The notes: generated by a model not told the origin, from the sequence alone. Numbered from the stretch's first letter, positions 43,020 through 52,357 are shown. The stretch is 64,000 bases of DNA from DATMER01 sp963844885 (GCA_963844885.1 CAWJQA010000020.1:186001-250000); one strand, 5' to 3'. Translations and numbers: made by a program.

Positions 43020-44270
43020 CTACCGCTGAACGCAGACCGTTCCCAGCCGGTAGGCGCGGAACGCGCCGGCCGCCGGGCTGCCGGTCACATTGGCGCGGAA
43101 CACCGTCGTGACCCATCCCTGGGCCCTGGTGCTGAAGTACGAAGCCGACTTGCCCTTGTCGTACGGCACCTTGTGATTGAGATTGATCTTCAGCCAGCCG
43201 ACGTCATAGACCGAGTCGATGCCGTCGCCGCGGTTCACCGGGACCCTCTGGGTCGCCATCTCGAAGTTGTAGGTGGTGGACGTCGAGTGCGCCGCCTCGT
43301 CGTACGTGAGCAGCGTCGGAGTCGTCATCAACGAACACCAGTACGGCTCGGTGCCGACCGCCACCGGGCTTGTCCAGATTGACTTGGTGTCCCGCCAGAC
43401 CAGCAGGTCCGTCTCGGGGCTCACGTTGGGGTTGTCGGGGAAGTTGACGAAGAAGCGGCTGCCGTATACGTTGCCCAGAGGCTGGCGGTTGTCCGCGGCC
43501 GAGGGATAGGTATAGCGGCCGTAGAACGTGTAGTCACCCTTCTTGAAGGCCGAGCTCGCCTGGATGTGGACGGCGGGCTCCTCCCCCGCGTGGCCGTTCA
43601 CGTTGTCGAAGTATAAAACATCACCCACGAGGGCCGCGTCGTTGCTCGCCACTCCCGTGCCGCCGGCCTTGAAATAATCCTTGGTGGACGGGAAGCCGTT
43701 CGAGCACTTGTTGGCCACGTCGATCGTGATGTAGCCCACCGCCAGACCGGGGTGGGTGGACGACGAGGCGAGATACTGGGTGCCGGTGGCCGGGAACGGC
43801 TCGCCGGTGTGGGCCTTCACCAGGTTCGCCAGCCCTTCGGTCGGCGTGGCTCCTTTCGGGATACCGGCGTTGAAGTAGAGCATGCCGGGCGTCAGCGCAC
43901 CCGAGCAGCCCGGGAAGGCGACCGTGGTGGCCGGCGGACCTGTGCGCAGGATGTCGCGCACGTCGAACGACTGGACGTCATAGGGCTTGAGCACCATGTC
44001 GAAGCTGGCCGTGGGGATGGCCCAGTCGGTCCACAGCGTGACGTGGGCGACCCGGGTCTTCGTGCTCATGTTGGTGACGGCCGCGATCGTTCCGACGGTA
44101 GGATTCGAGGCCGCCAGGTCGGATTCGAAGTAGGGGATGAGCAGCGTCGCGGCAGGCACGACGTCCACGTCGCAGATCGTCCGCGGCTGCGGCTTGGCCG
44201 CCGGGGACGGCGCGGCGATGAGAAAGACGGCCAGGATGAGTCCGGCGATCCTGAGAGAGTTATGTAGCAC
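43020..44270 (-). CDS. Secreted protein of unknown function
   Basis: A 416-residue exported protein (signal peptide ending APSPAAKPQP). I do not recognise a named domain. The mature part begins ICDVDVVPAATLLIPYFESDL, then GTIAAVTNMSTKTRVAHVTLWTD and PYDVQSFDVRDILRTGPP, which reads as beta-sandwich surface protein; proteins of this kind recur in Acidobacteria and gamma-proteobacteria without known role. Four scattered Cys could form two disulphides (ICDV, GCSG, WCSL, TVCV). The start is set by the signal peptide (ATG at 44270). Convergent with the WS/DGAT gene. Confidence 0.7.
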   Translation of the reverse strand: MLHNSLRIAGLILAVFLIAAPSPAAKPQPRTICDVDVVPAATLLIPYFESDLAASNPTVGTIAAVTNMSTKTRVAHVTLWTDWAIPTASFDMVLKPYDVQSFDVRDILRTGPPATTVAFPGCSGALTPGMLYFNAGIPKGATPTEGLANLVKAHTGEPFPATGTQYLASSSTHPGLAVGYITIDVANKCSNGFPSTKDYFKAGGTGVASNDAALVGDVLYFDNVNGHAGEEPAVHIQASSAFKKGDYTFYGRYTYPSAADNRQPLGNVYGSRFFVNFPDNPNVSPETDLLVWRDTKSIWTSPVAVGTEPYWCSLMTTPTLLTYDEAAHSTSTTYNFEMATQRVPVNRGDGIDSVYDVGWLKINLNHKVPYDKGKSASYFSTRAQGWVTTVFRANVTGSPAAGAFRAYRLGTVCVQR

Positions 44271-44441
44271 GGTCCACCTCCTTGGGATGAAGAAACCTGA
44301 TCTCCCTGATACCCACTTTGACCACCGATCCGCGTATCGGACAACGCCCGGAAGGGTTGGCCGGCCTCACCTGTCAGGGCGGGTGATGCGATACCATCCG
44401 CATCCACGACGGCCAGCGTCGCCGTCGACTACGGAGGCAAC

Positions 44442-44921
44442 ATGAAGAACCGAGCGGCCGGAGTGGCCGTATGCATCCTGCTGTCGTCAGGTCTCTGTCT
44501 TCCGGCGCAGACCCAGAAGGAGGCCGCCGTGACCCTGCATGCAAGCGGAGCGTTCGACGTCAAGCTGACCCCCCAGGCGACCGAGGACAACGCGCTCGGC
44601 AGGATGTCGCTCGACAAGCAGTTCCATGGCGACCTCGAAGCCACCAGCAAGGGTGAGATGCTGACCGCGATGGGAGGCGTCCAGGGCTCGGCCGGCTATG
44701 TCGCGATCGAGAAGGTGACGGGAAGCCTCAAGGGCCGGAGCGGCACCTTCGTGCTCCAGCACAGCGGCACCATGACGCGCGGCACTCCTCAACTGACGAT
44801 CACGGTGGTGCCGGACTCCGGCACGGGCCAACTGGAAGGCCTCTCGGGCACGATGACGATCGAGATCGCGGACGGGAAGCATTCCTACGGCTTCGAGTAC
44901 ACGCTGCCCGGTGCTCCGTGA
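44442..44921 (+). CDS. DUF3224-family protein, exported
   Basis: A 159-residue protein with a signal peptide (MKNRAAGVAVCILLSSGLCLPAQ) and a DUF3224 domain: ASGAFDVKLTPQ, LGRMSLDKQFHGDLEATSKGEML, AGYVAIEKVTGSLKGRSGTFVLQHSGTM (given over the motif), VVPDSGTGQLEGLSGTMTIEI and HSYGFEYTLP. The domain is an allene-oxide-cyclase-like beta barrel; its biological role is unknown. Most relatives are cytosolic, so the signal peptide is a small oddity. The stop is followed by a decayed toxin-antitoxin region. Confidence 0.85.
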   Translation: MKNRAAGVAVCILLSSGLCLPAQTQKEAAVTLHASGAFDVKLTPQATEDNALGRMSLDKQFHGDLEATSKGEMLTAMGGVQGSAGYVAIEKVTGSLKGRSGTFVLQHSGTMTRGTPQLTITVVPDSGTGQLEGLSGTMTIEIADGKHSYGFEYTLPGAP

Positions 44922-44989
44922 GCCTGTTTTCGAGGAGGCGAGGAGCCGCGTGCCCAGCCCGGGAACGATCCTGTCGGCGCTCACGTGTC

Positions 44990-45163
44990 GACCAACCGTT
45001 CAAGCGGTGGCGCATCCTGCCGGCCTACCAGGAGCTGCTCGATGCCGGAGCGCTCCGGGGCGGCACGGACAGCACGCAGATGATCCGCGAGGACCGCGAC
45101 AGCCGTTGAGCCGATTGAATGCTGTACTTTGATGCCGCTTTCATCGTACTAACCGGCGAACCG
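44990..45163 (+). pseudogene. Remnant of a VapBC-like toxin-antitoxin pair
   Basis: The frame ending at 45109 reads ILPAYQELLDAGALRGGTDSTQMIREDRDSR, which looks like the tail of a VapB-type antitoxin. Nine bases on, MLYFDAAFIV is the usual start of a PIN-domain toxin, but similarity stops after about 10 residues and the frame runs on into the next antitoxin gene. Only fragments survive. Confidence 0.45.
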
Positions 45164-45220
45164 GCGATAGGGTTGAGGAACCGGCCTTACGTGAGGTACT
45201 CTTCCACTGAGGCCTCTTCG

Positions 45221-45610
45221 ATGACGCGAACCATCATCTCTTCGTCCGACCTGTCGCAAAGGACCCGAGAGATCCTCCACCGGGTGCGGGAAGGAGAGCT
45301 CGCCGTCGTGGCCAGCGGAGGAGAGGAGCAGATCGTTCTCCTGGATGCTCTCGACTACCGGCTCCTGCGCGCCCTCGCCCTGTGCGCTACCGGCGGAGGC
45401 GTCAACGGTTCTGGAGACCTGCTCGAAGCGCGGGTGATCCGCGACTACCTCAACGAGGGGATCAATCTCGGGAAGGCGGCCGAGCTGCTGCGGCTCTCCC
45501 GCTTCGAGCTCGAGGAAAGCTTCCTGCGGCTCGGGATTCCGCTCCGCCGAGGCGCCCGCTCGATCGAGGACGCGCAGGCCGAAATCGCCGCCGCACGCCG
45601 GCACGCCTGA
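45221..45610 (+). CDS. Phd-like antitoxin with UPF0175-type C-terminus
   Basis: A 129-residue protein. The start MTRTIISSSDLSQRTREILHRVREGELAVVASGG (first part) is a Phd/YefM-type DNA-binding half. The C-terminal part NLGKAAELLRLSRFELEESFLRLGIPLRR resembles the helix-turn-helix of UPF0175 antitoxins (GKAAELxGLSRxEFxExLxxxGIP). The ATG at 45221 is chosen because the longer frame includes toxin-remnant sequence. No intact toxin gene is adjacent, so it may be an orphan antitoxin or a transcription regulator. Confidence 0.6.
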   Translation: MTRTIISSSDLSQRTREILHRVREGELAVVASGGEEQIVLLDALDYRLLRALALCATGGGVNGSGDLLEARVIRDYLNEGINLGKAAELLRLSRFELEESFLRLGIPLRRGARSIEDAQAEIAAARRHA

Positions 45611-45756
45611 ACAGCTCCAATCCCTTGCATGCCGTCCCTCGCAGACACGACGGTCCTGAACAACTTTGCACAGATCCGGCGGACCGACCTCCTGAGGTCA
45701 GCCTCGGCTTTCCATGCCTCCAGGCTACAATGGTCCACCCGAGGGTTCAACCGGTC

Positions 45757-46176
45757 ATGATCTCCGCACCCCCCTCCCACTGCTTCGTCGACCACATGTC
45801 CGAAGTCGGGCTGCGGTTGCGGGCGGCGAGCTTTGCCGATCTTCTCGTCGAGGCTGGCCGCGGTTTGGCGGAGCTTCTGCTGCGAGACGTACCTGCGGTG
45901 CCGGCGGGAGAGGCGCGGGAGATCGAGGTCTCCTCTCATGACCGCGAGGCGCTTCTCGTGGACTGGCTGAACGAGCTGCTTTTCGTGGCCGAGGCGCGGC
46001 TCTGGGTGCCGCTCGAATTCGAGGTGCTGGAAGCTTCCGACAACCACATCCGGGCTCGGGCGCGCGGCGCGGCGGTCGCGGTGCCTCCTTCGATCGTGAA
46101 GGCAGCCACTTTGCATGGGCTCCGGGTGGTGGAGACGGCGGAGGGTTTCGCAGCGGAGGTCATCCTGGACGTATGA
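45757..46176 (+). CDS. Archease, activator of RtcB
   Basis: A 139-residue archease: HCFVDHMSEVGLRLRAASFADLLVEAGRGL at the start (residues ~7-36), DREALLVDWLNELLFVAEARLWV in the middle (~65-87), and PSIVKAATLHGLRVVET (~112-128) near the end. The last two are the family's metal-site and KAATLHGL motifs. Archease helps RtcB exchange GTP and join RNA ends. The first conserved Asp (DHxxD) is Glu here. The stop overlaps the RtcB start by 4 bases, confirming the pair. An upstream in-frame ATG at 45730 is less likely. Confidence 0.85.
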   Translation: MISAPPSHCFVDHMSEVGLRLRAASFADLLVEAGRGLAELLLRDVPAVPAGEAREIEVSSHDREALLVDWLNELLFVAEARLWVPLEFEVLEASDNHIRARARGAAVAVPPSIVKAATLHGLRVVETAEGFAAEVILDV

Positions 46177-47615
46177 CGACACGGTATCCCTACGAGCGGA
46201 TCGATCCCTGGACGGTCGAGATCCCGGTTTCGGCCCGGGAAGACATGCTCGTCCCTGCCCGGATCTATGTGGACGAGGTGCTCTGGGAGCGCGCCATCGG
46301 CGACCGCACCCTCGAGCAGCTCGTCAACGTCGCCACCATGCCCGGCATCACGGGCTGGGCCCTGGCCATGCCGGACGCGCACGAAGGCTACGGTTTTCCG
46401 GTCGGCGGCGTGGCCGCGTTCCGCGCCGAGGACGGCGTCATCTCGCCGGGCGGCGTGGGGTATGACATCAACTGCGGCGTCCGTCTCCTGGCCTCGGATC
46501 TCCAGGTGGACGAGGTCCGGCATCGGCTCAACGGGCTCGACGGGCTCATGACGGACCTCGCGCGCGTGATCCCGTCCGGCATGGGCACGAGAGGCCAGCT
46601 CCGCGAGGCCCGCACGGACATCGACCGCATCCTCGCCGAAGGGTGCCGCTATCTCGCGGAGATCGGCATGGCTCTTCCCGAGGATCTGGAGCGGACGGAA
46701 GCCCACGGCTCGCTCGAGCGGGCCGACCCGTCCAAGGTCTCGGAAAGGGCGCGGGAGCGCGGCGGCGGCCAGCTCGGCACGATCGGTTCGGGCAACCATT
46801 TCGTGGAGATCCAGAAGGTCGAGACGGTCTTCGACCGCGCGGCGGCCGTGGCGATGGGGCTGCGGGAAGGCCAGCTCGTGATCCTGATCCATACCGGCTC
46901 CCGCGGTCTCGGCCATCAGGTTTGCACGGACTGGGTGCGCGGCATGGACTCGGTGATGGCGCGGCACGGCATCGAGCTGCCGGACCGGGAGCTGGCCTGC
47001 GCGCCGTTCCATTCGAAAGAGGGGCAGGCCTATTTCGGCGCCATGTGTGCCGCCGCGAACTTCGCGTTCTCGAACCGGCAGGCCATCACGCATTCGGCGC
47101 GGCGGGTGTTCGAGCGCGCGCTGGGGGAGAAGGGCGGCCTGCGGCTGGTCTACGACGTGGCGCACAACATGGCGAAGCTGGAGGAGCACGGCGACGGCGA
47201 GCAGGTCGTGGTCCACCGCAAGGGTGCGACGCGCGCTTTCGGTCCCGCGAACCCGGAGACGCCGGAGATCTATCGCGAGGTGGGCCAGCCGGTGCTGATC
47301 CCGGGCAGCATGGGCACGGCGTCGTATGTGCTGGTGGGCACGGACGGCGCTCTGAGCCTCTCGTTCGGCAGCACCTGCCACGGCGCCGGCCGGGCGATGA
47401 GCCGCACGGCGGCCAAGAAGGTGAAGTCGGGCAACGCGGTGCGCAAGGAGCTGGAAGACCGGGGCATCGTGGTGCGCTGCGCCGCGGCCGGCGAGCTGGC
47501 CGAGGAGGCGCCGTACGCCTACAAGGACGTGGACCGGGTCGTGGACGTCGTCCACCACGCCGGGCTCGCCCGCAAGGTGGCCCGGCTGGTGCCGATGGGG
47601 GTGATCAAGGGGTAG
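46173..47615 (+). CDS. rtcB: RNA-splicing ligase RtcB
   Basis: A 480-residue RtcB, joining 2',3'-cyclic phosphate or 3'-phosphate RNA ends to 5'-OH ends with GTP and Mn2+. Motifs in order: MPDAHEGYGFPVGGVAAF, GGVGYDINCGVRLL (Mn ligand Cys), GSGNHFVEIQ, IHTGSRGLGHQV, VYDVAHNMAKLE, IPGSMGTASYVL, and TCHGAGRAMSR with the guanylylated His near residue 408. Length is standard. It is coupled to archease. In bacteria RtcB repairs cleaved tRNA and rRNA, for instance after toxin attack. Confidence 0.95.
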   Translation: MTTRYPYERIDPWTVEIPVSAREDMLVPARIYVDEVLWERAIGDRTLEQLVNVATMPGITGWALAMPDAHEGYGFPVGGVAAFRAEDGVISPGGVGYDINCGVRLLASDLQVDEVRHRLNGLDGLMTDLARVIPSGMGTRGQLREARTDIDRILAEGCRYLAEIGMALPEDLERTEAHGSLERADPSKVSERARERGGGQLGTIGSGNHFVEIQKVETVFDRAAAVAMGLREGQLVILIHTGSRGLGHQVCTDWVRGMDSVMARHGIELPDRELACAPFHSKEGQAYFGAMCAAANFAFSNRQAITHSARRVFERALGEKGGLRLVYDVAHNMAKLEEHGDGEQVVVHRKGATRAFGPANPETPEIYREVGQPVLIPGSMGTASYVLVGTDGALSLSFGSTCHGAGRAMSRTAAKKVKSGNAVRKELEDRGIVVRCAAAGELAEEAPYAYKDVDRVVDVVHHAGLARKVARLVPMGVIKG

Positions 47616-47643
47616 GGCCGGATCGGGATACAATGACTCGCCC

Positions 47644-50478
47644 GTGAAAACCGCCGAGCCCATCAAAACGTCCGGAACGGCAGAGGAGATCCTCGGCCTC
47701 GTCCAGACTCTCGCCTTGGAGCTTCAGCCCGGCCGCCGCGGGATGGGGAGCACGTCGCTCGATTCGTCCCTGGAGCGCGACTTCGGGCTCGACAGCCTGG
47801 GCCGGGCCGAACTGCTCACCCGGCTGGAGAAGGCCTTCGGCGTCCGGCTGCCCGAGACCCTGCTGGCCACCGCGGAGACGCCGCGGGATTTCCTTGAATC
47901 GGTATTGGCCAAGGTACGGGCGGGGCCGAGCGGCGTCGCCGGTCGTTCCAGGGAGATCGTCGCCGAGCCTGCCGCTCCCGCCGAGCCGGTCCCGGCTCGC
48001 ACGCGCACGCTTCTCGAGGTTCTGGACTGGCACGTGCAGCGCCACCCGGAGCGGCGGCACATCCTGTACTACCCGGGCGACGGCGAGCCCGAAGAGATGA
48101 CGTTCGGCGACCTCGACCGCCGCGCCCGCCAGGTCGCCGCCGGGCTGCGCGACCTGGGAATCGGGCCGGGCCAGGCCGTGGGCATCATGCTTCCGACGTG
48201 CCTGGACTACTTCGCCGCGTTCTACGGCGCCCAGATGGCCGGCGCCATCCCGGTCCCGCTCTATCCTCCGGCGCGGAGGAGCCAGATCGAGGATCATCTG
48301 CGGCGGCAGGCCGGCATCCTGACGACGTCGCAGGCGGGCGTCCTCCTCACCTTCCCGGAGGTGCTCCCGCTGGTCCGTCTCCTGCGCGCCCAGATCCCGG
48401 GGTTGCGCAAGGTGGTGACCGTCTCCGAAATGACCGGAGGGGGTGCGGAGCTCCCCGAGGTGAAGGAGTCGGACATCGCCTTCCTCCAGTTCACGTCGGG
48501 CAGCACGGGCAATCCCAAAGGCGTGACCCTCACGCACGCCAACCTGCTGGCGAACCTGCGGTCGATCGGCAAGGCCGTGGAGATCGGGCCGGACGACGTG
48601 GTGGTGAGCTGGCTGCCGCTCTACCACGACATGGGCCTCATCGGGTCGTGGATGGGGAGCCTCTACTTCGGCCTGCCGCTGGTGCTCATGTCGCCGCTGA
48701 CGTTCCTGGCCCGGCCGTCGCGCTGGCTCTGGGCCATCCACCGCCATCGGGGTACGCTTTCGCCGGCTCCCAACTTCGCCTACGAGCTGTGCGTGCGCAA
48801 GGTGGAGGAGGCCGAGCTCGACGGCCTCGACCTCTCCTCCTGGCGCTACGCTCTCAACGGCGCCGAGCCGGTGAGCCCGGAGGCGATACGCCGTTTCACC
48901 GAGCGCTACGCCCGCTACGGCTTCAATCCCAAAGCCATGGCGCCCGTCTACGGCTTGGCCGAGAATTCGCTTGGCCTGGCTTTCACGCCTGTGGGTCGCG
49001 GTCCCGTCCTCGACCTGGTGGACCGGGAGACGTTCCAGAAGACCGGGCAGGCCGTGCCCATGCCGCCGGTACCGGACAGCCATCCGAACGTGCCGAACGT
49101 CCTGCGCTTCGTCTCTTGCGGCTTTCCGGTGCCGGACCACGAGATCCGGATCGTGGACGGGAGCGGCAACGAGGTGGGCGAGCGGCAGGAGGGCCGGCTG
49201 GAGTTCCGCGGACCGTCGGCCACCAGCGGCTATTACCGCAACCCGGAGGCGACGGCGAAGCTGATCGGCCGGGAGGGTTGGGTCGACTCGGGCGACCGCG
49301 CGTACATCGCGGGCGGCGAGGTCTACGTCACCGGCCGGGTCAAGGACATCATCATCCGCGCCGGCCGGAACCTCTATCCTCACGAGCTGGAGGAGGTGGT
49401 GGGCGAAATCCCGGGCATCCGCAAGGGTTGCGTGGCCGTGTTCGGCGCCACGGACCCGGGAAGCGGGACCGAGCGCGTGGTTGTCCTGGCCGAGACGCGC
49501 GAGCAGGGAGAGGAGGCGCTGGAGCGGCTGCGGCAGGCCATCCAGGAGGTCGCGGTCGATCTCCTCGGCACTCCGGCGGACGACGTGGTCCTGGCGCCGC
49601 CTCACGCCGTGCCGAAGACCTCCAGCGGCAAGGTGCGGCGGGCGGCGAGCCGCGGCCTTTACGAGCGCGGACGGATCGGCCGCGGCGGCACGGCGGTCTG
49701 GGTTCAGCTCGCCCATCTGGGCTGGCAGGGCTTGAAGGCGCGGGCGGCGCAGCGGGCGCGGCGAGCCTCGGACCTCCTCTACGCCGGCTGGTTCTGGGCC
49801 GTGTTCGCCCTGGCCGTGCCGCCCGTGGCCGTGGCCCTGCTGACCATGCCGGGCCAGGCTCGGCGACGGCGGCTGGCCCGGGCCGTGGCGCGCGGACTGG
49901 CCGCCATGACCGGCACGCCGGTCCAGGTGACGGGCCTCGAGCACCTGGCGGGAGCCCCGGATTCCAGGATACTGGCCGCCAATCACGCCAGCTACCTGGA
50001 CTCGTTCGTGCTCACCGCGGCCCTGCCGCCGGACGTAGGCTTTGTGGTCAAGAAGGAGCTGGAGGGCAACGCGTTCGCGCGCGCCTTGCTGAGGAGCCTG
50101 GGCGCGGTGTTCGTCGAGCGCTTCGAGGCCGGGCAGGGGGAGGCGGAGACCCGCAAGGTGGCCGAGGCCGTGGCCTCCGGCGATTCGCTGCTCATCTTCC
50201 CGGAGGGCACCTTCTCGCGCATCCCCGGCCTGCGGCCGTTCCGGATGGGGGCCTTCGTGGCGGCCGCCCGGACCGGTGCATCGGTCGTGCCGGTGGCGGT
50301 CCGCGGTACGCGTTCGAAGCTGCGGGGAGACGGCTGGTTTCCGCGGCGAGGCGGTGTCGAGGTCGAAGCCGGGCCGCCGGTCCGGCCTGACGGAGAGGAC
50401 TGGGCCGCGGCCGTCCGGCTGCGCGACGCCGTGCGGGCCGGCATCCTGACCCGTTGCGGCGAGCCCGACTTGATGTGA
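47644..50478 (+). CDS. ACP - fatty acyl-AMP ligase - PlsC-type acyltransferase fusion
   Basis: A 944-residue three-domain protein. Residues ~10-95 are an acyl carrier domain with the phosphopantetheine site DFGLDSLGRAELL. Residues ~115-680 are an acyl-AMP ligase of FAAL type: FLQFTSGSTGNPKGVTLTHANL (given as the P-loop), LPLYHDMGLIGSW, YGLAENSLGL, YYRNPEAT, WVDSGDRAYI and GRVKDIIIRAGRNLYP. Residues ~700-944 have a membrane helix and a PlsC acyltransferase: NHASYLDSFVL (HxxxxD) and LIFPEGTFSR. The layout suggests activation of a fatty acid, transfer to its own carrier and esterification onto an acceptor. GTG start at 47644. Confidence 0.85.
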   Translation: MKTAEPIKTSGTAEEILGLVQTLALELQPGRRGMGSTSLDSSLERDFGLDSLGRAELLTRLEKAFGVRLPETLLATAETPRDFLESVLAKVRAGPSGVAGRSREIVAEPAAPAEPVPARTRTLLEVLDWHVQRHPERRHILYYPGDGEPEEMTFGDLDRRARQVAAGLRDLGIGPGQAVGIMLPTCLDYFAAFYGAQMAGAIPVPLYPPARRSQIEDHLRRQAGILTTSQAGVLLTFPEVLPLVRLLRAQIPGLRKVVTVSEMTGGGAELPEVKESDIAFLQFTSGSTGNPKGVTLTHANLLANLRSIGKAVEIGPDDVVVSWLPLYHDMGLIGSWMGSLYFGLPLVLMSPLTFLARPSRWLWAIHRHRGTLSPAPNFAYELCVRKVEEAELDGLDLSSWRYALNGAEPVSPEAIRRFTERYARYGFNPKAMAPVYGLAENSLGLAFTPVGRGPVLDLVDRETFQKTGQAVPMPPVPDSHPNVPNVLRFVSCGFPVPDHEIRIVDGSGNEVGERQEGRLEFRGPSATSGYYRNPEATAKLIGREGWVDSGDRAYIAGGEVYVTGRVKDIIIRAGRNLYPHELEEVVGEIPGIRKGCVAVFGATDPGSGTERVVVLAETREQGEEALERLRQAIQEVAVDLLGTPADDVVLAPPHAVPKTSSGKVRRAASRGLYERGRIGRGGTAVWVQLAHLGWQGLKARAAQRARRASDLLYAGWFWAVFALAVPPVAVALLTMPGQARRRRLARAVARGLAAMTGTPVQVTGLEHLAGAPDSRILAANHASYLDSFVLTAALPPDVGFVVKKELEGNAFARALLRSLGAVFVERFEAGQGEAETRKVAEAVASGDSLLIFPEGTFSRIPGLRPFRMGAFVAAARTGASVVPVAVRGTRSKLRGDGWFPRRGGVEVEAGPPVRPDGEDWAAAVRLRDAVRAGILTRCGEPDLM

Positions 50479-50583
50479 GTTGCGCGGAACGTTGCAGGTC
50501 TGGGATACTGGCATCGATTTGATCAACATTCTCGAGACGGCAGGCATGCCGACCCCGCTGAAGAAGCTCCAAGAGGTTCTCCG

Positions 50584-51168
50584 ATGCAAGACAAGGAGAT
50601 AATGGGAATGCGGGTACGGGTAGAGTATGTCCTGATCCTCGCGGCCCTGACCGTCGCCACCCTGGTGCCGGGAGCCGCATCCGCGCAGTCCGAGGCGCCC
50701 TCGGGCAGCGCGAGCACGTGGACGTTCAGCATCGACTCGGCCAACAACCTGGTCATCCAGGATCTCGATGCCTTCAAGGCCGCCCAGGTGACAGGCATGA
50801 GGCTCTGCGTACGCTACTACCCTGCCTGTCCCTCGGCCACGGACCGCCGGTCGGCCGACCTGAAGCTGGTGAAGCCGCGCTACACCCTGCGCGGGAGCGG
50901 CTCGGGCGGGGATTGGCGGATCGAGCCCGGCCAGCCCACGGTGCGGGATACCGGCTCGGTGCTGCCGTTCCAGGTGGGCGGAGTGGAGCAGGGGATGGTC
51001 CAGGTCGTCAGCTCACCGGGCGCCTGGTTGGTCGATCTCCAGAGGATCCCGGCGTCCGAGCTGCGGGTGGGGGACGGCAAGCGCTGGAACGTCTTCCTGA
51101 CCCTTTCGGGCTCACCGCCCGAGTCCGGCGAGGGCTGCTGGATCGAAGTGAGCTGCGGCGCTCCTTGA
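50584..51168 (+). CDS. Small exported protein of unknown function
   Basis: A 194-residue protein with a signal peptide (VRVEYVLILAALTVATLVPGAASA). Two Cys near residues 78 and 84 (LCVRYYPAC) and two at the end (GCWIEVSCG) may form disulphides. The predicted beta-rich mature part (WTFSIDSANNLVIQDLD, GMVQVVSSPGAWLVDLQR) has no domain I recognise. ATG at 50584 follows GAGGTTCTCC weakly; ATG at 50602 or 50611 would also keep the signal peptide. Confidence 0.65.
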   Translation: MQDKEIMGMRVRVEYVLILAALTVATLVPGAASAQSEAPSGSASTWTFSIDSANNLVIQDLDAFKAAQVTGMRLCVRYYPACPSATDRRSADLKLVKPRYTLRGSGSGGDWRIEPGQPTVRDTGSVLPFQVGGVEQGMVQVVSSPGAWLVDLQRIPASELRVGDGKRWNVFLTLSGSPPESGEGCWIEVSCGAP

Positions 51169-51454
51169 ACGATCATGTCCTCCCCTCTGGGCATCCGGAG
51201 GCGACGGGCGTATGATCTCGACAGTGACAAGCGGCGCATCGGAGCACGCGCGGCACAGGGGTAGCGGGGTCATCGATCGCCGGCCTCCTACCCATGTGCG
51301 GGGCAGAGCCCTACCCGGAAGGTGGTTCGGCCTTCGCCGGGCTCCGTATAATCTGGAACCGTGTTCCGCAGGTCTGGAGAAGGGCGCACGGGCAACGGGA
51401 GCCGGATCGGCTGCCTGGCGGCCTGTGGCGTCCACTGACGCGAAGGAGACGACA

Positions 51455-51805
51455 ATGGAGCTTCCTCTCACCATCACTGCGCAGGACATCACGTTGCCCG
51501 AAACGATCGAGGAGACCATCCGCGAGAAGGCTTCCAAGCTGGAGCGGTTCTACGACCGGCTGATCGGTTGCCATGTCCGGATCGCCGGTCCCGGCCGTCA
51601 TCACCGGAATGGCGGGCTTTTCGACGTCCGCATCGATCTGAGTGTCCCTGGCAGTGAGCTGGTGGTCAATCACCAGGCCCACGAGGAGCTGCCGGTGGCC
51701 ATCCGGGAGGCGTTCGCCGCCGCGCGCCGCCGCCTGGACGAGCATGCCAGGCTGCATTGTGAGGAAAAGAGGGTGGCCGAGGAGAAGAGAGTCGCCGAGG
51801 CCTGA
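51455..51805 (+). CDS. hpf: Ribosome hibernation promoting factor, short form
   Basis: A 116-residue HPF/YfiA-type protein that binds the 30S decoding region and silences idle ribosomes. It starts MELPLTITAQDITLPETIEE with IREKASKLERFYDRLIGCHVRI and LVVNHQAHEELPVAIREAFAAARRRLDEH (given over the helix), the usual beta-alpha-beta-beta-beta-alpha pattern. The C-terminal dimerisation domain of long HPF is absent. RBS GAAGGAGACGACA sits before ATG 51455. Upstream, 51169-51454 holds no gene I can support. Confidence 0.85.
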   Translation: MELPLTITAQDITLPETIEETIREKASKLERFYDRLIGCHVRIAGPGRHHRNGGLFDVRIDLSVPGSELVVNHQAHEELPVAIREAFAAARRRLDEHARLHCEEKRVAEEKRVAEA

Positions 51806-51883
51806 CCCATGCAGGCGCGCCGCCCGGCCGTCCTCCCCAAGGGCTGCCGGGCGACGCGCCGATCCGTCTCCTTCCTGTCCGAT

Positions 51884-52068
51884 AGCTCCCCTGCGCAAAC
51901 GCTCCTCTCCTTCCAGGAACGCTGCCGGTCCTCCTGGTCGGAAGATCCGGTCCGGGCCGTCGAGCTGGCGCAACTGGAGGTGGCCGTCGCCGAACACCTC
52001 GACGAGACGCGCTGCGGCACGGGTGTGACGGCGGACTCCCGGGCTGGGGCCGAGGGCGTCCGCATCGG
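51884..52068 (+). pseudogene. Fragment of an HTH-TPR-type protein
   Basis: The stretch reading FQERCRSSWSEDPVRAVELA, QLEVAVAEHLDETRCG and VTADSRAGA follows the pattern of acidobacterial HTH-TPR proteins (EESWxLRxEDPxRAVELAELAVAVAERL...YG...ADLRARA). It starts and stops abruptly: HPF is upstream and a 21-bp repeat array takes over downstream. There is no start codon of its own that fits. Confidence 0.5.
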
Positions 52069-52357
52069 CGACTCCCCAGAACCTATCCTCGTTTGGCCGG
52101 AATCTATAGGCGACTCCTCTGAGCCTATCGCCGTTCGGCCGGAACCTATCGGCGGCTTCCCGGAATCTATCGCCGTTCGGCCGGCGCCTATCGGCGATTG
52201 CCGGAACCTATCCCTGTTTGGCCGGGACCTATCGGTGACTCGCCGGAACCTCTCGGCGTCTGGCCTGAGTCTATCGGCGATTCGCTGGAAACTTTCCTCG
52301 TCTGGCCGGAGCCTATCGGCGTTTGGCCGGAGCCTATCGGCGTTCCGCCTATAGGTT
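52062..52357. repeat. 21-bp phased intergenic array D (CCTATCGGCG / GCCGGAA type)
   Basis: About 14 units of 21 bp, one of 20 bp, each starting CCTATCGGCG (or TCTATAGGCG) and ending GCCGGAA. CGGCG and GCCGG face each other within each unit. It has the same period as arrays A, B and C but an unrelated sequence. Confidence 0.85.

Noticed and set aside
47605..50589. 994-residue antisense frame on the minus strand
   Set aside because: Shadow of the ACP-FAAL-PlsC gene; Arg/Gly/His-rich with no domain, as expected opposite GC-rich coding DNA.
51809..52354. 181-residue frame through array D
   Set aside because: Only the first part resembles a protein (HTH-TPR scrap); the rest is translated repeat and changes frame at a 20-bp unit.
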